NCBI RefSeq assembly: GCF_000429265.1
Contig: NZ_AUBN01000003.1
Location: forward strand, 1 to 64,000
Source of the DNA: Actinomyces gerencseriae DSM 6844
Lineage (GTDB): Bacteria; Actinomycetota; Actinomycetes; Actinomycetales; Actinomycetaceae
Direction of reading: 5' to 3'
DNA: 64,000 nt
Positions 57,258-64,000 of the stretch are shown in pieces (position 1 is the first letter of the stretch; every line of letters begins with the position of its first letter). A program made the position numbers and the translations under genes. Below the pieces are notes generated by a model. It was not told the DNA's origin, searched no databases, and saw only the letters and a program-made list of their open reading frames with translations.

Positions 57258-58514
57258 ATGGATGCAGCGGCGCTGCTGCACGACGAGATCCGCGAGCTCG
57301 TCCGCCTGCGGGGCGTGGACCCGCTCACCGAGACCGCGGCGCTGGAGGCCCTCGTCGCCGAGGCCTCCGCCGACTACGTGACCCGCGCCGACGCCGGGCT
57401 CGTCCCGCCCCTGCGCGATCCCGACGACGCCCGGGCGCGGGCGGTCGATGCCCTGGCGGGGCTCGGCCCCCTGCAGCGCTACCTCGACGACGACTCGATC
57501 GAGGAGGTCTGGTGCAATGCGCCCGGGCGGGTCTTCGTGGCGCGCTCCGGCAGGCCGGAGCTGACGACGACGATTCTGGAGGACGAGGACCTGCGCGTGC
57601 TCGTCGAGCGCATGCTGCGGGTCTCGGGGCGCCGCCTCGACCTGTCCAGTCCCTTCGTGGACGCCCAGATGCCCGACGGCGAGCGCCTCCACGTCGTCAT
57701 CCCGCCCATCACCGCCCGGCACTGGGCCGTCAACATCCGCAAGCACTCCTCGCGGGCCTGGCGCACGGCCGACCTCGTGCGCCTGGGCTCCCTGACGCCG
57801 CGGGTCGCCGCCTTCCTGGACGCCTCCGTCCAGGCGGGCCTCAACATCCTCGTCTCGGGCGCCACCCAGGCCGGCAAGACCACCATGGTCCGCGCGCTGG
57901 CCGGGGCCATCCCCGCGGGTCAGCGCGTGATCACCTGCGAGGAGGTCTTCGAGCTCTCCCTGCGCAACCGCGACTGCGTCGCCATGCAGACCCGGGCCGC
58001 CAACCTCGAGGGGGTCGGCGAGATCAGTCTGCGCCGTCTGGTCAAGGAGGCTCTGCGCATGCGTCCCGACCGCCTCCTGATCGGCGAGGTCCGCGAGGCC
58101 GAGGCGCTCGATCTTCTCATCGCCATGAACTCCGGGCTGCCCGCCATGAGCACCCTGCACGCGAACTCCGCGCGCGAGGCCGTCGTCAAGATCTGCACGC
58201 TCCCGCTGCTGGCGGGGGAGAACGTGTCGGCGGCCTTCGTGGTGCCCACGGTCGCCGGCGCCGTGGACCTCGTCGTCCATCTCGACCTCGACTCCAAGGG
58301 CCGTCGGCGCGTGCGCGAGGTCGCCGCCCTGTCCGGACGGGTCGAGAACGGCGTCGTCGAGCTGGCCGACGTCTTCCATCGCGAACCCGGGGGCGGGCTC
58401 GTGCGCGGCCCCGGCGCTCCGCCGTCGCCCGATCGCTACGCCCGCGCCGGCCACAGCCTGGCGGAGCTCCTCGCCCCCGAGGGCAGCGGTCGTCGCACGG
58501 GGGAGCGGGTCTGA
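57258..58514 (+). CDS. tadA: TadA/CpaF family secretion ATPase
   Basis: The 418-residue ATPase has the type II/IV secretion pattern: N-terminal DSIEEVWCNAPGRVFVARSG, RKHSSRAWRTADLVRLGSLT, Walker A SGATQAGKTTMVRALAG, an Asp-box glutamate pair in VITCEEVFELSLRNRDC, Walker B RPDRLLIGEVREAEALDLL and the His-box AMSTLHANSAREAV. It drives assembly of Flp/Tad pili at the membrane. It starts an operon in which all genes to 62053 are on the same strand and mostly overlap. Confidence 0.92.
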   Translation: MDAAALLHDEIRELVRLRGVDPLTETAALEALVAEASADYVTRADAGLVPPLRDPDDARARAVDALAGLGPLQRYLDDDSIEEVWCNAPGRVFVARSGRPELTTTILEDEDLRVLVERMLRVSGRRLDLSSPFVDAQMPDGERLHVVIPPITARHWAVNIRKHSSRAWRTADLVRLGSLTPRVAAFLDASVQAGLNILVSGATQAGKTTMVRALAGAIPAGQRVITCEEVFELSLRNRDCVAMQTRAANLEGVGEISLRRLVKEALRMRPDRLLIGEVREAEALDLLIAMNSGLPAMSTLHANSAREAVVKICTLPLLAGENVSAAFVVPTVAGAVDLVVHLDLDSKGRRRVREVAALSGRVENGVVELADVFHREPGGGLVRGPGAPPSPDRYARAGHSLAELLAPEGSGRRTGERV

Positions 58515-59365
58515 TGGGCGCGATCGCGGGACTCGCGGGCGGGATCGGCATGGTGCTCGTCTGGCTCGCCCTGACCACCGAGCCTCCCCAGTGGCGCTCC
58601 GAGCGGCAGCGCCGCCTCGCGGACCTCCTGGTCCAGGCCGGGGTCGGGCGCACCAGCCCGGCGGTGTTCGTCGCGGGCAGCGCGGCCCTGGGGGTCGTGG
58701 CCGCTCTGGGCTTCCTCGGCGTCTCCCGCGCCTGGTCCATCGCCATCGTCTTCGGGGCCATCGCCGCCGTCGCGCCCTACGTCGCGGTCTCCAGCCGGGC
58801 CCGCTCACGGCGCACCCGTCTGCGGGAGGTGTGGCCCGAGGCCGTCGACACCCTGGTGTCCGGGGTGCGCGCCGGCATGAGTCTGCCCGAGGCCCTGGGC
58901 AACCTCGGCGAGCGCGGTCCGGATGCGGTGCGCGAGCAGTTCCGCGCCTTCGCGGTCGATTACGCGGCCACGGCGCGCTTCGCCGTGTGCCTGGACCGGC
59001 TCAAGGCGCGCTTCGCCGATCCGGTCGCCGACCGGATCGTGGAGGCTCTCCGTCTGGCCCACGAGGTCGGCGGCAGCGAGCTGGGAGTTCTGCTGCGCTC
59101 CCTGTCGCACATGCTGCGCGAGGACCTGCGCACTCGCGGCGAGCTCGAGGCCCGTCAGTCCTGGACCGTCAACGGGGCCAGGGTCGCCGTGGCTGCGCCC
59201 TGGCTCGTCCTGGCGCTCCTGTCGACCCGCCCCCAGGCGGCCGCGGCCTATGCGACATCGACGGGCGCGCTGATCCTGGCCGTGGGGGCCGTGGCCAGCG
59301 TTCTGGCCTACCGCCTCATGCTGCGGCTCGGGCGCCTGCCCGAGGAGGAGCGGGTGCTGCGATGA
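58514..59365 (+). CDS. tadB: TadB-like type II secretion F family membrane protein
   Basis: The 283-residue protein contains the T2SSF domain (WPEAVDTLVSGVRAGMSLPE; EVGGSELGVLLRSLSHMLRE) between pairs of membrane helices at each end. It shares one base with the TadA stop and overlaps the next gene by 4 bases. It forms the inner-membrane platform with TadC. Confidence 0.9.
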   Translation: MGAIAGLAGGIGMVLVWLALTTEPPQWRSERQRRLADLLVQAGVGRTSPAVFVAGSAALGVVAALGFLGVSRAWSIAIVFGAIAAVAPYVAVSSRARSRRTRLREVWPEAVDTLVSGVRAGMSLPEALGNLGERGPDAVREQFRAFAVDYAATARFAVCLDRLKARFADPVADRIVEALRLAHEVGGSELGVLLRSLSHMLREDLRTRGELEARQSWTVNGARVAVAAPWLVLALLSTRPQAAAAYATSTGALILAVGAVASVLAYRLMLRLGRLPEEERVLR

Positions 59366-60291
59366 ACGTCTCCCTGGGCGCCCTCGCCGGTCTCATGGCG
59401 GCGTGCGGCCTGCTTCTCATCGTCTCGGCGTCACGACGCCGCCACCTCACCCTGGACGACCGGCTCGCCCCCTACACCCACGAGCAGCCCGCGACCTCGG
59501 GCCTGCTGAGCGCCACCGCGCCGGACGCCGACGGGCGCACGATCTCGCTCGTGCTGCTGGCGGCGATCGGCTCGGCGGGCCGTGTGCTCGAGGGCCTGGG
59601 GTCATCGGCGGAGTCGGTGCGGCGCCGGCTGCCGCGAGCGGGCAGCGCCCTGAGCTACGAGGGGTTCCGGCTCCAGCAGCTCCTGTGGGCCGCCTCGGCC
59701 TTCGCCGTCACGATCGGGGCCGGTCTGCTCGTCTCGATGGTGCGTCACGTGAGCGTGCCGCTGCTCGGCGTCGCGGCTCTCGTCGCCCTGGTCGGCGGCG
59801 CGGCCTGCCGCGACTGGCGGCTCAGCCAGGAGGTCGAGCGACGTCGGAGGCGCATCGAGGCCCAGCTGCCCGACGTCGTGGAGCTGCTCGCCCTCGTCGT
59901 CGGCGCCGGGCAGGGCCCCGTCGCCGCCATCGAGCGCGTCGTCGGGCTCGGAACCGGCGACCTGGTCGACGAGCTCTCCCTGACCCTGGCGGACGTGCGC
60001 AGCGGCGCGGTCCTGACCACCGCCCTGCTCCGCCTGGAGAGCCGCGTCGACTCCCTGCACGTGACGCGCCTGTCGGAGGCCATCGCCGTCGCCCTCGAAC
60101 GGGGCACGCCGCTGACCGACGTCATGCGCGCCCAGGCCGCCGACGTGCGGGAGGCCTCCCGACGCGCCCTCATGGAGGAGGGCGGCAAGCGCGAGATCGC
60201 GCAGATGGTGCCGGTGGTCTTCCTCGTTCTGCCGATCACCGTCGTCTTCGCCCTGTTCCCCGGCCTGTTCGTCCTGCGCCTGGGGATCTGA
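59362..60291 (+). CDS. tadC: TadC-like type II secretion F family membrane protein
   Basis: The 309-residue protein has an N-terminal helix, two helices around residue 115-150, the T2SSF core (EAQLPDVVELLALVVGAGQG; TRLSEAIAVALERGTPLTDV) and a C-terminal helix (VPVVFLVLPITVVFALFPGL). It is the second platform subunit, paralogous to TadB. A 125-base gap with a GAAAGGA site follows before the pilin-like gene, which may allow a separate level of expression. Confidence 0.9.
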   Translation: MNVSLGALAGLMAACGLLLIVSASRRRHLTLDDRLAPYTHEQPATSGLLSATAPDADGRTISLVLLAAIGSAGRVLEGLGSSAESVRRRLPRAGSALSYEGFRLQQLLWAASAFAVTIGAGLLVSMVRHVSVPLLGVAALVALVGGAACRDWRLSQEVERRRRRIEAQLPDVVELLALVVGAGQGPVAAIERVVGLGTGDLVDELSLTLADVRSGAVLTTALLRLESRVDSLHVTRLSEAIAVALERGTPLTDVMRAQAADVREASRRALMEEGGKREIAQMVPVVFLVLPITVVFALFPGLFVLRLGI

Positions 60292-60416
60292 GACCGCCGA
60301 CGCCCCGCCCTCACCGACCGACCTCCCCGCCCTCCGCCCGCCCCGACCCGTCGTCCTCGTCCCGTCCAGATCCGCCTTCGACCAGATCCGCCCTTGAAAC
60401 TTGAAAGGACAGTCAG

Positions 60417-60599
60417 ATGATTCATCCCACCTCCTCCGCCCCCGCCGCCCGCCTGCGCGACGAGCGCGGGGACGTCCCCGGCTGGGTGCTGGTCACCCTC
60501 ATGACCGCGGGTCTGGTCGTCACCCTGTGGGCGGTGGCCGGGCCGGCACTGACCCAGGTGTTCAACGATGCGATCGCCAAGGTCACCGGTGCCATCTGA
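60417..60599 (+). CDS. Small single-helix protein in the pilin position of the Tad operon (Flp-like)
   Basis: The 60-residue product has a charged start ending LRDERGDVPG, then one long hydrophobic helix (WVLVTLMTAGLVVTLWAVAG) and a short polar end. Size and place fit a Flp pilin, and G-D after the basic segment could be a prepilin peptidase site. However, the usual E5 and the ..TAEYA.. motif of Flp are absent, so it is atypical. Comparable small proteins occur in mycobacterial Tad loci. A GAAAGGAC site precedes the ATG. Confidence 0.7.
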   Translation: MIHPTSSAPAARLRDERGDVPGWVLVTLMTAGLVVTLWAVAGPALTQVFNDAIAKVTGAI

Positions 60600-61038
60600 C
60601 GGCGGGGCCCGCGGACGTCCCGACCCGCGGGCCGCCGAGGCCGGCTCCGCCGTCGTGGACTTCGCGCTGGTGGGCGTGCTCGTGATCGCCGTGTCCGTCG
60701 CGCTCCTCCAGCTCGCCCTGGGCCTGCACGTGCGCAACATCCTGACCGACGCCGCCGGTGAGGGCGCCCGCAGGGCCGCTCTTGTCGGCGGCAGCGAGGC
60801 CGAGGCCGCGGCGCGCGTGTCCATGCTGGCCGATGCCGCGCTGGCGGACGGCTACGTCGAGGACGTGGTCGTGTCCCGGACCGCGATCGACGGCGTCCCG
60901 GTGGTGCGGGCCGAGGTGACGGCGCCCCTGCCGGTGCTGGGGCTGCTCGGACCCTCGGGCGCGCTGCGGGTGACCGGCCACGCCGTCGACGAGGCCGCGC
61001 TCGTGCGTCGGGCGAGCGGCGCCCGGGAGGAGCCATGA
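60589..61038 (+). CDS. TadE-like pseudopilin
   Basis: The product has a short basic start, then the TadE signature EAGSAVVDFALVGVLVIAVS with the Glu before a hydrophobic helix, and an extracellular domain ending in VTGHAVDEAALVRR. The GTG at 60589 overlaps the previous gene by 11 bases; an ATG at 60568 would add 7 residues. TadE-type minor pilins are cleaved by the prepilin peptidase and help start or shape the pilus. Confidence 0.82.
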   Translation: MPSDGGARGRPDPRAAEAGSAVVDFALVGVLVIAVSVALLQLALGLHVRNILTDAAGEGARRAALVGGSEAEAAARVSMLADAALADGYVEDVVVSRTAIDGVPVVRAEVTAPLPVLGLLGPSGALRVTGHAVDEAALVRRASGAREEP

Positions 61039-61457
61039 GCGGCGGCGAGGACGGCAACGCGCCCGTGGAGTTCGTCGGCTGGACGCTGCTGATGGTCGTT
61101 CCGCTCCTCTACCTGCTCGTGGCCCTCGCGAGGATCCAGGCGGCGTCCTTCGCCGTCGCCTCCGCCGCCGACGCCGCCGGCCGCGTCCTGGAGGTGGAGG
61201 AGGGCGACGGCGCCCTGACGCATGCCCGCGTCGCGGTCGGCCTGGCCCTGTCCGACCAGCGCATCGACGCCGATCCCGCGAGCGCCCTGAGCCTGACGTG
61301 CTCGGACGACGCGTGCGCCGCGGGCGTCGTGCGCGTCGAGGCCGGGGTCGATCTGCCGGTCCTGGGGGCGGCCGGCGTGGGCCGCGGCGTCGTCGTGCTC
61401 GACGCCGAGCGCGCCGTGACCCGGGCCGGGTCCGAGAAGTCCGGGAGACCCGGGTGA
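61035..61457 (+). CDS. TadE/TadF-like minor pseudopilin
   Basis: The 140-residue protein begins MSGGEDGNAPVEFVGWTLLM, again a Glu at the beginning of the single helix (VVPLLYLLVALARIQAASFA), with an outside domain holding two nearby cysteines (TCSDDACAAG) likely in a disulfide. It overlaps the preceding gene by 4 bases. A second minor pilin of the same system. Confidence 0.82.
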   Translation: MSGGEDGNAPVEFVGWTLLMVVPLLYLLVALARIQAASFAVASAADAAGRVLEVEEGDGALTHARVAVGLALSDQRIDADPASALSLTCSDDACAAGVVRVEAGVDLPVLGAAGVGRGVVVLDAERAVTRAGSEKSGRPG

Positions 61458-61558
61458 GGCGCGGGCCGCGGCCTCCAGCGGGAGGGCCGGCGCCCCACGA
61501 GGGCGGTGCGGTGGGCAAGCAGTGCGATGGGCGAGTCGACGAGCGGGGAAGGCGACGG

Positions 61559-62053
61559 ATGCAGTCGGTGAGACGCGGCGGGGCGCGTGAGGGCCGCGGT
61601 GACGAGGGCCGCGGCGATGCGCACGAGGAGGGGCAGGTCCTGCTGCTGGGCGTCGGGGCGATCGCGGTGGTGGCCGCGCTCGTCCTGGTGGTGGCCAGCG
61701 CCACCGCCGTCCACCTGGACCTGAAGACCCTGACCTCGCTGGCCGACTCGGCGGCCGCGGCCGCCGTCGACGGCATGGACGAGGACGGCTACTTCGGGGG
61801 AGTCGAGGCCGGCGGCGCGCCCGGGCGCCTCACGGACGCGGGCGTGCGCGCGGCGGCGCTCGACGATCTCGGGACCCAGCCCGAGCGCCCGGAGTCGCTG
61901 CAGCTGCGTCAGGCGGTCAGCCCCGACGGCGTCACCGCCGTCGTCACGCTCACCGCCCGGTCTCGTCCGCCCTTCCTGCCGTGGGGCGTGATCCCGGCCC
62001 AGGGGTTCACCATCACCGCCACCGGCTCGGCGCGGGTCTCGACGGCGCCGTGA
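61559..62053 (+). CDS. TadG/Rv3654c-like pilus-associated secreted protein
   Basis: The 164-residue product has a basic, Gly-rich start and then EEGQVLLLGVGAIAVVAALV, the Tad-like N-terminal helix with a Glu-Gly-Gln start, followed by the helix-loop LDLKTLTSLADSAAAAAVDG typical of these proteins. ATG 61559 has a GGGGAAGG site; a GTG at 61454 overlapping the previous stop by 4 bases is an alternative that adds 35 Arg/Gly-rich residues. It ends the Tad operon. Confidence 0.78.
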   Translation: MQSVRRGGAREGRGDEGRGDAHEEGQVLLLGVGAIAVVAALVLVVASATAVHLDLKTLTSLADSAAAAAVDGMDEDGYFGGVEAGGAPGRLTDAGVRAAALDDLGTQPERPESLQLRQAVSPDGVTAVVTLTARSRPPFLPWGVIPAQGFTITATGSARVSTAP

Positions 62054-62105
62054 GGCGGCGGCGAGAGCACGATCCGACCGGGCCGTTGAAGAGCGGCCGC
62101 ATATC

Positions 62106-62115
62106 TCCATATGGA
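62106..62115. promoter_or_regulatory. AT-rich palindrome upstream of lysR
   Basis: TCCATATGGA lies within a symmetric AT-rich patch (ATATCTCCATATGGACCATAT, 21 bp, 62101-62121 in part) that stands out in this genome. It is about 40 bases before the lysR ATG and 30 before its TACTGT -10-like box (62144-62149). Likely the autoregulatory LysR site. Confidence 0.5.
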
Positions 62116-62156
62116 CCATATAGATGATCTGAACCGAGGTCGGTACTGTCGATCCC

Positions 62157-63068
62157 ATGGACATCTCCGCTCATCGCATCGCCGTCCTCCTCGCCGTGCA
62201 TCGCGCCGGAGGCGTTGTGGCGGCCGCGGATCTGCTCCGCCTCAGCCCGTCGGCGGTCAGCCAGCAGGTCCGTCTGCTGGAGAAGGAGGCGGGCGTGCGC
62301 GTGCTCGACCGCACGCCCACGGGCGCCGTCCTGACCGAGTCCGGCCGGGTCCTGGCCGAAACCGCCGAGCGCATCGAGTCCGAGCTGGCCACGGCCCGGC
62401 GGGAGCTCGCGCTCGTCGATGGCGACGTCCCCGCCGGCATCGTCCGCATCGGCTCCTTCGCCACGGCGATCCGGGCGCTCCTTTTGCCGCTGCTGCTCGC
62501 ACTGGAGGAGTCGATGCCCGGCATCGAGGTGATCATCGAGGAGGTCGAGGAGCGCGCGGCCCTGGCGCGGCTGCGGCAGGGGGCGCTCGACCTGGCCCTG
62601 CTCGAGCGCGATTCCCACACCCTGCCGGCGCCTCCGCGCGCCATGAACGACGTCCCCCTGCTGGACGAGTCATGGCTGGTGGTCGTCCCGCCCGGGCGGG
62701 CCGTCCCGAGCACGCTGGCCGACCTGGCGAGCGCCACCTGGATCGATCAGGATCCCTCGTCCGCCGGCGCGTTCGCGCTGGCCCGTCTCTCGCGCCGGCT
62801 GGGCGCGCCCCTGACCGTCCGCCACGTGGTCCACGACGACGACGTCGTCCTGGCGATGGTGGGCCAGGGCCTGGGCTACGCGCTCCTGCCCGAGCTGGCG
62901 GTGCACTCCGGCGCGGTCCCCGACGGCGTCGTCGTCTCCAGCCCGCCCGGCCTGGGCACCCGGCAGCTCGTCGTGCGCCACCGCGTCACCCGCACCGAGC
63001 CGACCAGCGCGGTGCGCGCGGTCCTGGAGGCGCTGCTGGCGCGCGCCCAGGCCCTCGAGCTGGGCTGA
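62157..63068 (+). CDS. LysR family transcriptional regulator
   Basis: The 303-residue protein has an N-terminal winged helix ([20 protein letters not shown], then AADLLRLSPSAVSQQVRLLE) and a periplasmic-binding-like effector domain (VRIGSFATAIRALLLPLLLA; VGQGLGYALLPELAV). The start follows a -10-like TACTGT by 7 bases, so translation is probably leaderless. It is not next to a divergent target, so its regulon cannot be guessed. It sits between the Tad operon and prfB. Confidence 0.9.
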   Translation: MDISAHRIAVLLAVHRAGGVVAAADLLRLSPSAVSQQVRLLEKEAGVRVLDRTPTGAVLTESGRVLAETAERIESELATARRELALVDGDVPAGIVRIGSFATAIRALLLPLLLALEESMPGIEVIIEEVEERAALARLRQGALDLALLERDSHTLPAPPRAMNDVPLLDESWLVVVPPGRAVPSTLADLASATWIDQDPSSAGAFALARLSRRLGAPLTVRHVVHDDDVVLAMVGQGLGYALLPELAVHSGAVPDGVVVSSPPGLGTRQLVVRHRVTRTEPTSAVRAVLEALLARAQALELG

Positions 63069-63104
63069 GCCGCGGGGGTCCGGCCGCCGCGGGGACTCTG
63101 CCGT

Positions 63105-63110
63105 AGACTC
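63105..63110 (+). promoter_or_regulatory. -10 element of a leaderless prfB transcript
   Basis: TAGACT lies 6 bases before the GTG of prfB, the same geometry as at tatB and the PHP gene. Confidence 0.65.
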
Positions 63111-63116
63111 GCGGCG

Positions 63117-64000
63117 TGGCCACCGACTTCCCCGCCGAGATCGAACGACTCCGACACACCTACGCCTCCATCGCGGCGGTGACGGATCCCGAGGCGCTGC
63201 GGGCGCGCATCGCCTCCCTGTCCGAGAGGGCCGCCGCCCCGGACCTGTGGGACGATCCGGACGCCGCCCAGGCGGTCACCTCGGCGCTGTCGCACGCCCA
63301 GGCCGACCTGGGGCGCGTCGAGGAGCTCGGGGGGCGTCTCGACGACCTCGAGGCCATGGTCGAGATGGCGGGGGAGGAGAGCGGTGAGGACGCCGATGAG
63401 CTGCTCGCCGAGGCCGAGTCGGACCTGGCCGCCATCGACAAGGACCTGTCCGACCTGGAGATTCGCACGCTGCTGAGCGGCGAGTACGACCAGCGCGACG
63501 CCGTCGTCACCATCCGGTCCGGGGCCGGCGGGGTGGACGCGGCCGACTTCGCCGAGATGCTCCTGCGCATGTACACCCGCTGGGCCGAGCGCCATGACTA
63601 CCCCGTCAAGGTCCTCAACACCTCCTACGCCGAGGAGGCGGGCCTGAAGTCCGTCACCTTCGAGGTCCACGCCCCCTACGCCTACGGGACGCTCTCGGTG
63701 GAGGGCGGCACGCACCGGCTGGTGCGCATCAGCCCCTTCGACAATCAGGGGCGCCGGCAGACCTCCTTCGCGGCCGTCGAGGTCATCCCGCTCATCGAGT
63801 CCACCGACCACATCGACGTCCCGGAGACGGACATCCGCGTCGACGTCTTCCGATCCTCGGGGCCCGGCGGGCAGAGCGTCAACACGACCGACTCGGCCGT
63901 GCGCATCACCCACATCCCCACCGGCCTGGTGGTCTCCATGCAGGACGAGAAGTCCCAGATCCAGAACCGCGCCGCCGCCATGCGCGTCCTCCAGTCGCGC
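63117..64000 (+). CDS. prfB: Peptide chain release factor 2 (3' end outside window)
   Basis: RF2 ends translation at UGA and UAA. The visible 294 residues include the N-terminal helical domain ([20 protein letters not shown]), the SPF codon-reading tripeptide in [11 protein letters not shown] and the GGQ catalytic motif in [20 protein letters not shown]. The frame is open from GTG 63117 with no internal UGA in the early codons, so the programmed frameshift used by many bacteria is absent, as in other actinobacteria. The C-terminal 70 or so residues lie beyond the window. Confidence 0.93.

Noticed and set aside
63117-63200. Programmed +1 frameshift in prfB
   Set aside because: The frame is open from the GTG onward with no early in-frame UGA and no slippery CTTTGA-type site.

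Overview
The window comes from a very GC-rich Gram-positive actinobacterium. The gene content fits a member of the Actinomycetaceae (Actinomyces or a close relative): tatB, mrp, DUF3117 and DUF3107 genes, the AdnA/AdnB helicase-nuclease, a Tad pilus cluster, and many transcripts that look leaderless. Gene order in two stretches resembles Mycobacterium tuberculosis as I remember it: dapE - LOG protein - DUF3117 - O-methyltransferase - tatB - mrp - CBS/MgtE_N protein, and DEAD helicase - ferritin-like protein - DUF3107 - adnA/adnB. I assign the genus by inference only; there is no rRNA in the window.

Layout. 1-1.8 kb is an insertion-sequence graveyard: the end of an ISAs1-type element, then a decayed IS5-type element inserted inside an IS3-type transposase gene. 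1.8-5.8 kb holds a TetR regulator and a divergent three-gene ABC-2 exporter. 5.8-11.7 kb combines one-carbon metabolism (purU, and glyA-folD behind a ZTP riboswitch) with a zinc-starvation cassette of zinc-independent ribosomal proteins (L36, L31, S14, L33, L28). That cassette is divergent, across a Zur-type box, from a CobW-like protein that has no P-loop. 11.7-20 kb carries acylphosphatase, exonuclease III, a MacAB-like export operon, galactokinase, a CRISPR-like mini-array, a 2H phosphoesterase and mannose-1-phosphate guanylyltransferase. 20-24 kb is a Mn/Zn ABC importer operon whose promoter contains a palindromic operator. 24-36.7 kb has a degenerate phosphohexomutase, dapE, a LOG protein, DUF3117, an O-methyltransferase, tatB, mrp, membrane and CBS proteins, a TIM-barrel enzyme, and a CDF metal exporter under an ArsR repressor. 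36.7-43 kb has an Xaa-Pro peptidase, an oxidoreductase, a PHP phosphoesterase, a MarC protein and a DEAD-box helicase. 43.5-54 kb has a ferritin-like protein, a kinase-phosphatase-RNA ligase fusion, DUF3107, and adnA-adnB. 54-57 kb contains an unexplained mirror-symmetric 20-bp repeat array, a MerR regulator and a kinase-like protein. 57-62 kb is a Tad pilus operon. The window ends with a LysR regulator and the 5' part of prfB.

The most interesting points are: (1) a single polypeptide joining a 5'-polynucleotide kinase, a metallophosphatase and an RNA ligase that resembles fungal Trl1 and T4 Rnl1; (2) seven GTAC-type sites at exactly 20-bp spacing, arranged as a mirror image around one centre; (3) three identical 28-bp repeats at a strict 61-bp period with no cas genes in view, plus three other intergenic repeat pairs with the same 61-bp offset; (4) the zinc-free ribosome cassette with its CobW-like partner; (5) a phosphohexomutase paralogue whose metal loop has lost two of three aspartates.
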